Source: Flaccisagitta enflata (Eukaryota; Chaetognatha; Sagittoidea; Aphragmophora). Taken from it: DNA of 64,000 nucleotides. Below the pieces are notes generated by a model. The model saw only the letters and a list, made by a program, of their open reading frames with translations. It searched no databases and was not told the origin of the DNA. The DNA lies in contig OZ231126.1 of NCBI GenBank assembly GCA_965153355.1, positions 55,056,001 through 55,120,000 of the forward strand, in the 5' to 3' direction. Positions within the stretch are counted from its first letter, which is position 1. Every line of letters begins with the position of its first letter. Below, piece after piece: positions 59,508-64,000 of this stretch. Made by a program: the position numbers and the translations under genes.

Positions 59508-59779
59508 TTTTGCTCAAACTTTACTCTATTTCCATAAAAAAAGCTAAATTGAGAAGCGTGCTGGGCGCAAACGACGAAGGCCGAGAGAAAGTTTGGATCT
59601 GGGATAGTGATCAAAAGGCTATCAGTGATACATATCAGAATTGGGGAAACAGGTTCAACGGCAAAAATAAAAATTGCATGCGTATGAGTAGAAATGACGG
59701 CAGTTGGTTTGCAGCCCACTGCAAAGGAGGATTTGCACTTTGTCAAGCGTCTGTCATCAAGGGGACATTGCTTCCTTAA
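59508..59779 (+). CDS. C-type lectin domain, C-terminal half (last exon)
   Basis: The frame reads LRSVLGANDEGREKVW, IWDSDQKAISDTYQNW, then CMRMSRNDGSWFAAHC and GFALCQ, followed by 9 more residues and TAA. This matches the second half of a C-type lectin domain: the GAND/W-x-W core, the NW pair and the last three Cys. The position usually holding EPN/QPD before the loop reads WGNRFNGKN, so classical Ca-dependent sugar binding is doubtful. An acceptor at AATGGAG/TTTTG (start 59508) would give the phase needed by the donor at 51608, and the spliced domain would have normal length, but this acceptor lacks a pyrimidine tract. A family A element lies just upstream and may have changed the original splice region. 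Confidence 0.65.
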
Positions 59780-60185
59780 AGAGGGAGTAAGGCTCTAAGA
59801 TTCTAAAGGAAAAACGTACCATTAATTATTGATATCTCTAACAAAAGATACAAAGAGAGGTTTTTTTTTCTTCTCCTTAAACTTAAGTGATCATTGATGA
59901 TGTTCTTTTAACGCTTTTTCTTCCACCCGCTATTCACTTATGACATATGCAACAAAAAATGAAAGTATTCAAAAGGAAATCATTCTAACAAACACGCTTC
60001 TTACGAAATTCCGCCTCTGACGAATATCTTTGAAAGTCCCATCATTCTTTTTTCAGATTCTTTGTTAAAAAAATCGCCTAAAACGAACAGTGACTAACGA
60101 AAAATCGCCTGTGACAAAGTCTTTTCCAGTGAAAATGGTATTTCTGAGTGACGTGTAACGAATTTTGTCAGGGAGAGAGTAAGAA

Positions 60186-60193
60186 AGGAAAAA

Positions 60194-60265
<72 letters not shown>

Positions 60266-60400
60266 AAAGAGAAAAAGAAAGAAACAAAGAAAGAAAGAAA
60301 GAAAGAAACAAACAAACAAACAAACAAACAAACAAACAAACAAACAAACAAACAAACAAACAAACAAACAAACAAACAGACAAACAAACAAACAAACAAA
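60186..60400. repeat. (GAAA)n and (CAAA)n tetranucleotide tracts
   Basis: GAAA units to about 60305, CAAA units from 60306 to about 60400, then mixed AG-rich sequence to 60475. Confidence 0.95.
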
Positions 60401-60479
60401 CATACAAAGAAAGAGAGAAAAAGAGAAAGAGAGACAGAGAGAGAGAAAGAAAGAAAGATTGAAAGAAAGAAGAAGAAGA

Positions 60480-60637
60480 ACAAGGCCGGATACACGGCCA
60501 TCAGTTGCGGACGGGTGGGCAGGGGCGGAAATGCGCGTTTTCCCACTTTTCGACTCGTGGTTACGGACCGACCAACCAACGGACGGACGGACGGACGGAC
60601 AAAGCCTCTTATAGAGTTGCGTGTCCGCAACTAAAAA
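60480..60637 (+). mobile_element. Short hairpin-ended element, family A (GTTGC stem), near-consensus
   Basis: A complete 158 bp copy: ACAAGGCCGGATACACGGCC, CAGTTGCGGACGGG, GCGCGTTTTCCCACTTTTCG, a GACGGACGGACGGAC core, CCTCTTATAGAGTTGCG and TGTCCGCAACTAAAAA. Confidence 0.88.
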
Positions 60638-60667
60638 GAATGAAAGGATGTAAAGAAAGAAAGAATA

Positions 60668-61406
60668 GTCGCAGAAGCGTTAGAGGGTCAGCGGTACCCG
60701 TTGCCCCTGTTTGAGTGTATGTGGGTGTGAGGTGGTTAGTGGGGCAGTGGCCCCAAAGGGGCCGATGACCTATGCTGATTTCATTTGAGCCTCAAGGCTG
60801 GGATTTGGGCCTGGAGGCTGGGATTAGGGCCTGGAGGCTGGGATTTGAGCCTCAAGGCTGGAATTTGAGCCCCAAGGCTGGAACTTGAACTTTGAGGCTA
60901 AGATTTGAGCTTCATGGCTGGGATTTGAGCTTCAATGCTGGGATTTGAGCCTTGAGGCTGGAATTTCAGCCTGGAGACTAGGATTTGGGCCTGGAGAATA
61001 GGATTTGGGCCTCGAGACTAGGATTTTGGCCTCGAGACTAGGATTTGATCCTCGAGACTGGGATTTGAGCCTCCAGACTAGGATTTGAGCCTCGAGGCTC
61101 GGATATGAGCTTTGAGGTTATGATTTGGGCCTCGAGACTGGGATTTGAGCTTCGAGGCTGGAATTTGAGCTTCGAGGCTGGGATTTGAGCTCCCAGGCTG
61201 GGATTTGAGCTTCCAAGCTGGGATTTGAGCGTTGAGGCTTGGATTTGAGCTGCGAAGCTGGGATTCGAGCTGTGAGGCTGGGATTTGAACCGCTAGGCTA
61301 GGATTTGGGCCTCATAAGGGGGGGGGGGGGTACAAAGGAGAAGGAGGAGAAATTTCTGCATATGTGAAAGCATAGGTCATCGGCCCCTTTGGGGCCGCTG
61401 CCCAAA
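60668..61406. mobile_element. Composite with hairpin modules and ~20 bp minisatellite core (type B)
   Basis: Same order as 16511-16900: GTCGCAGAAGCGTTAGAGGG, CAGCGGTACCCGTTGCCCC, the GTGGCCCCAAAGGGGCC hairpin, about 25 units of GGGATTTGAGCCTCGAGGCT type, a G run with GGAGAAGGAGGAG, then GCATAGGTCATCGGCCCC and the inverted hairpin ending at GCTGCCC. Confidence 0.75.
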
Positions 61407-61439
61407 AAGCAAGTCATCCTAGAAAGAAGGACGAAGTGA

Positions 61440-61443
61440 GTGT

Positions 61444-61515
<72 letters not shown>
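61440..61515. repeat. (GT)n microsatellite
   Basis: A ~76 bp dinucleotide run with TTTG breaks. Confidence 0.95.
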
Positions 61516-61518
<3 letters not shown>

Positions 61519-64000
61519 ATATGCTATTTTACTTTTATGTTGTCGTTCTAAATTAACAAAACAATTCTGATGGATGTTTAAGCTCCTATAGTACTAGCAA
61601 TTGTTTCTCTATGGCTACAGCGAAATTCGCCTATAACGAAAAAAATATCAGCTTCTCTTGGGCTACGTTAGAAAAGTTTTTAACTGTGGTTACAAAATAC
61701 TTGTCAACTGAGAAAGCAAAAGGAACTATATCTCTGTACAATATGCAGTCAGTGGAAAAAACAAAATAGGTAGAGAGCTCACTCTGTTGGCTTTGATCCT
61801 ACCTACTGTTATTAAACAGAATGCTGTAAATAACAACTGGTTGTAAAAATTACAGCCGGCTGTTATGCTACAAAGTCGGCAAAAATCCAACCTAGATAGA
61901 ATAGAATGTCACTAGCATATTCCTAATCCTGATATAATTCTGAGAAGTTTGATGTATCATGTAATAGAGTAATTTAGGCATCCAGCTCTTCAGGAACTCT
62001 AGTATTTAATGGATGCAAAAAGAAACAGTCCCTGTTTAGTGTATTTCCACACATCCTGTTCTTAGATCATCAGTACCTTTTCTCGTGACAGATTGACAGT
62101 ATATTTTAACTTACGATTAGCTTTTATACATTTACAAGTCTGATTCTCTTAGATGTATAGATTTTGTCGACAATGTTAGTTTTATTAGAAGAATCACTTT
62201 TTCGATATTTTATGTAGATTGATGGGATGATTAATTACGTTCTCTTCTAACTATCTGACGTTCAGTTAATGAGCATAAGCTCCTTTCCATTTCAGCCACT
62301 CTATTGAGTAGACAGTGTGTCCTATGAATGATTAAGCTGCTCCTGTTATCATTAGATTGATCCGTTGCTTTTTCCTTGTGTAGGCAAGATAGCTTTCACG
62401 ATTCATTGAATGAGGAGTGCAGCTGAAATGGGGTTTTTAATAGTAATCAATTAACCCAACGATACGTCAATTTTGCTAGATATCTCTTTCTCCCATCTCT
62501 CCAAGATGAAGTAAGAAGAATGTAAGACAATGAATAAGATACACTTTCCGGCTACGAAGTTAGCAAGATAGTCCCGGACGGATGTGGAGTCGGACGTCCG
62601 CTGCAACTAGAGCATTCGATGGTGATGCGTACAAAGAGGGACCTGTACTGTTAGTCAGGTCCCCATCAAGAAGCACAGACAGGAGAGAAGCCTTGGTGAA
62701 CAGGTCTGTGTTTGTGCGTGTCATCGTTTCACTGAACACTCGACTATGGGACTAATACAATAATCTATCTTTAATAATTGGCGCATCAGCCAAATTTCTC
62801 ATGGTAAGCTGCCGTGAGAGCAGACTCAAGTACATCCGTCATCCATTTGCCTCTCTTTGGCATGGAGCCACTCCTCTTTGGTGGTCAACCAATCTTGCCC
62901 TGCCCTTCTGCAAGATCCTGAGTTTTCTCAGTACAAGAGTCTTAGGAGACATTCTTCTACTAAAGACATTCTTCTTTCTAAAGACATTCTTCTTAGGAGA
63001 AGTTTTTGTCATGATGATTTTTCCCCTCTCTTTTCCTTGTACTTTTCTCTAACTATGACGACCGAAAGAAAGAAAAAAAAGACCATCTCAGTTTTCTTTT
63101 CCACCACACCACTACCAACCTACTCCTCCCAACCACCGTCACAATCACCCCGCCCCCTCCACATTACGTCAAGCTTAAATTTGAAGTTTTAAGTCCGAAA
63201 TGGCTGGCTTTTGTTTTCTCCAACCCGCTTAATTTCTATAGGTGGCGAACAAAGAAGAAAAGGACCGTCTTTTATTTTCTTTAACACGCTTCTGCGTGAT
63301 TTGCATATTTACCCTATTAGATTCTAGATTTCCGCGTGATTATCTGTTACGTGTCTCTAGTGTCTGGGTCAATAGATCTCGTTAAATTTCAATTTCAGTC
63401 TTAGGACATAGTTTTCAAGGTCAAGCGATGAGTGAACGAACCTTTCGGAAAAACCTGATGAGTTCTGGACGGCGAACTCTGGATGGGCCTTTGCTAATTT
63501 GGAGCGCGCAGAATTTATTGGGAAGCTCAAGCTCTTTGGTTGATCTCGGTTCTTTTCATCTCCAATTTCATCACATTTTCAAGTGGTAGTGGCCCTTTGG
63601 CCAGTGGCCGCCACTCGTGAAAGTTTCAAAGGGTTTCCAGCGTCTTTGGGACGGAAGCGGTATCTGCATAGGAATTCAAATCTTGAAAGACCTTTCTCTT
63701 CCTTTTCCCGGCATTTTCCGATTGCGAATGGCACGGAGCTTGGCGAACTTGGGGGGCGTGCTGGTCGGAGCTCCTCAAGCGCGGCTTTGAAGAAGCGGAA
63801 TTAAGGGATTGCCAAACAACTTTTACTCCTCTACGGTCGGCGATGCAACAATAAAACTTTCTAAAACAATATAACCGACAAAAACCCCATTTCAGCTTAA
63901 GAAGACAATAATCAGAAAACAATCTGCTTTATCGATTGAAAGAAAATTTCTTCCGTGATTGCTCTTATTGAAATAAACCAATTTATTTGGTTAGACTTGC
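61516..64000. other. No gene seen
   Basis: Both strands have only short, compositionally unconvincing ORFs. A short direct repeat of AAAGACATTCTTCTT occurs three times at 62960-62996. The sequence has normal complexity and moderate A+T, so it may be gene flank or a very large intron. Confidence 0.5.

Noticed and set aside
62801-63192. ORFs of 83 and 111 codons
   Set aside because: They include a short tandem AAAGACATTCTTCTT repeat and simple pyrimidine-rich sequence; no family is recognisable.
63583-63922. ORFs of 73 and 98 codons on opposite strands
   Set aside because: They have no recognisable domain, overlap each other antisense, and lack convincing splice or start context.

Overview
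The window is nuclear DNA of an animal, most likely an invertebrate whose lineage I cannot fix. Genes are split by GT-AG introns whose reading phases match across every junction I followed. The coding families are animal-type (C-type lectin domain, kringle segment, MFS and DMT carriers, secreted His-rich and Cys-rich proteins), and most of the sequence is transposon debris, palindromes and long microsatellites. No bacterial operons, rRNA or CRISPR arrays are visible.

Layout. 1-1826: 3' end of a Ty3/gypsy-type LTR retrotransposon (integrase with one frameshift, Pro/Gln-rich tail, LTR). 1830-4184: minisatellite and two short interspersed elements. 4331-14314, minus strand: a four-exon MFS transporter with a very long Asn-rich loop; its introns hold MITEs and microsatellites. 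14454-38800: an accessory desert of nested repeats, including a 2.8 kb satellite-bearing element, several large palindromes and many copies of one short element family; only small orphan coding scraps are seen. 39474-44523, plus strand: a complete six-exon gene for a secreted histidine-rich protein with TATA box and poly(A) signal. 44.9-45.6 kb: the last exons of a cysteine-rich, probably secreted protein. 47831-50022: a complete three-exon DMT/EamA-type carrier. 51.4-59.8 kb: the two halves of a C-type lectin domain on the plus strand, 7.9 kb apart, enclosing a 5 kb inverted-repeat structure, a kringle-start exon and a two-exon 3' gene end of unknown family. 59.8-64 kb: repeats and no convincing gene.

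The most unusual signal is a family of short elements (about 160-290 bp in minimal form, over 30 copies). They share fixed ends, a variable GACG-type tetranucleotide core, a CTCTTATAGAG motif and a terminal hairpin. Three copies of one stem motif occur per element and change together between copies (GTCGC, GTTGC, GATGC, GGTGC versions), and several members carry other satellites inside. The design resembles Helentron-associated non-autonomous elements, but no autonomous partner is in the window.

The genes show no evident joint pathway. The two carriers are membrane proteins, and the His-rich, Cys-rich and lectin products look extracellular. Exon boundaries are inferred by eye from splice signals and phase, without transcript data.
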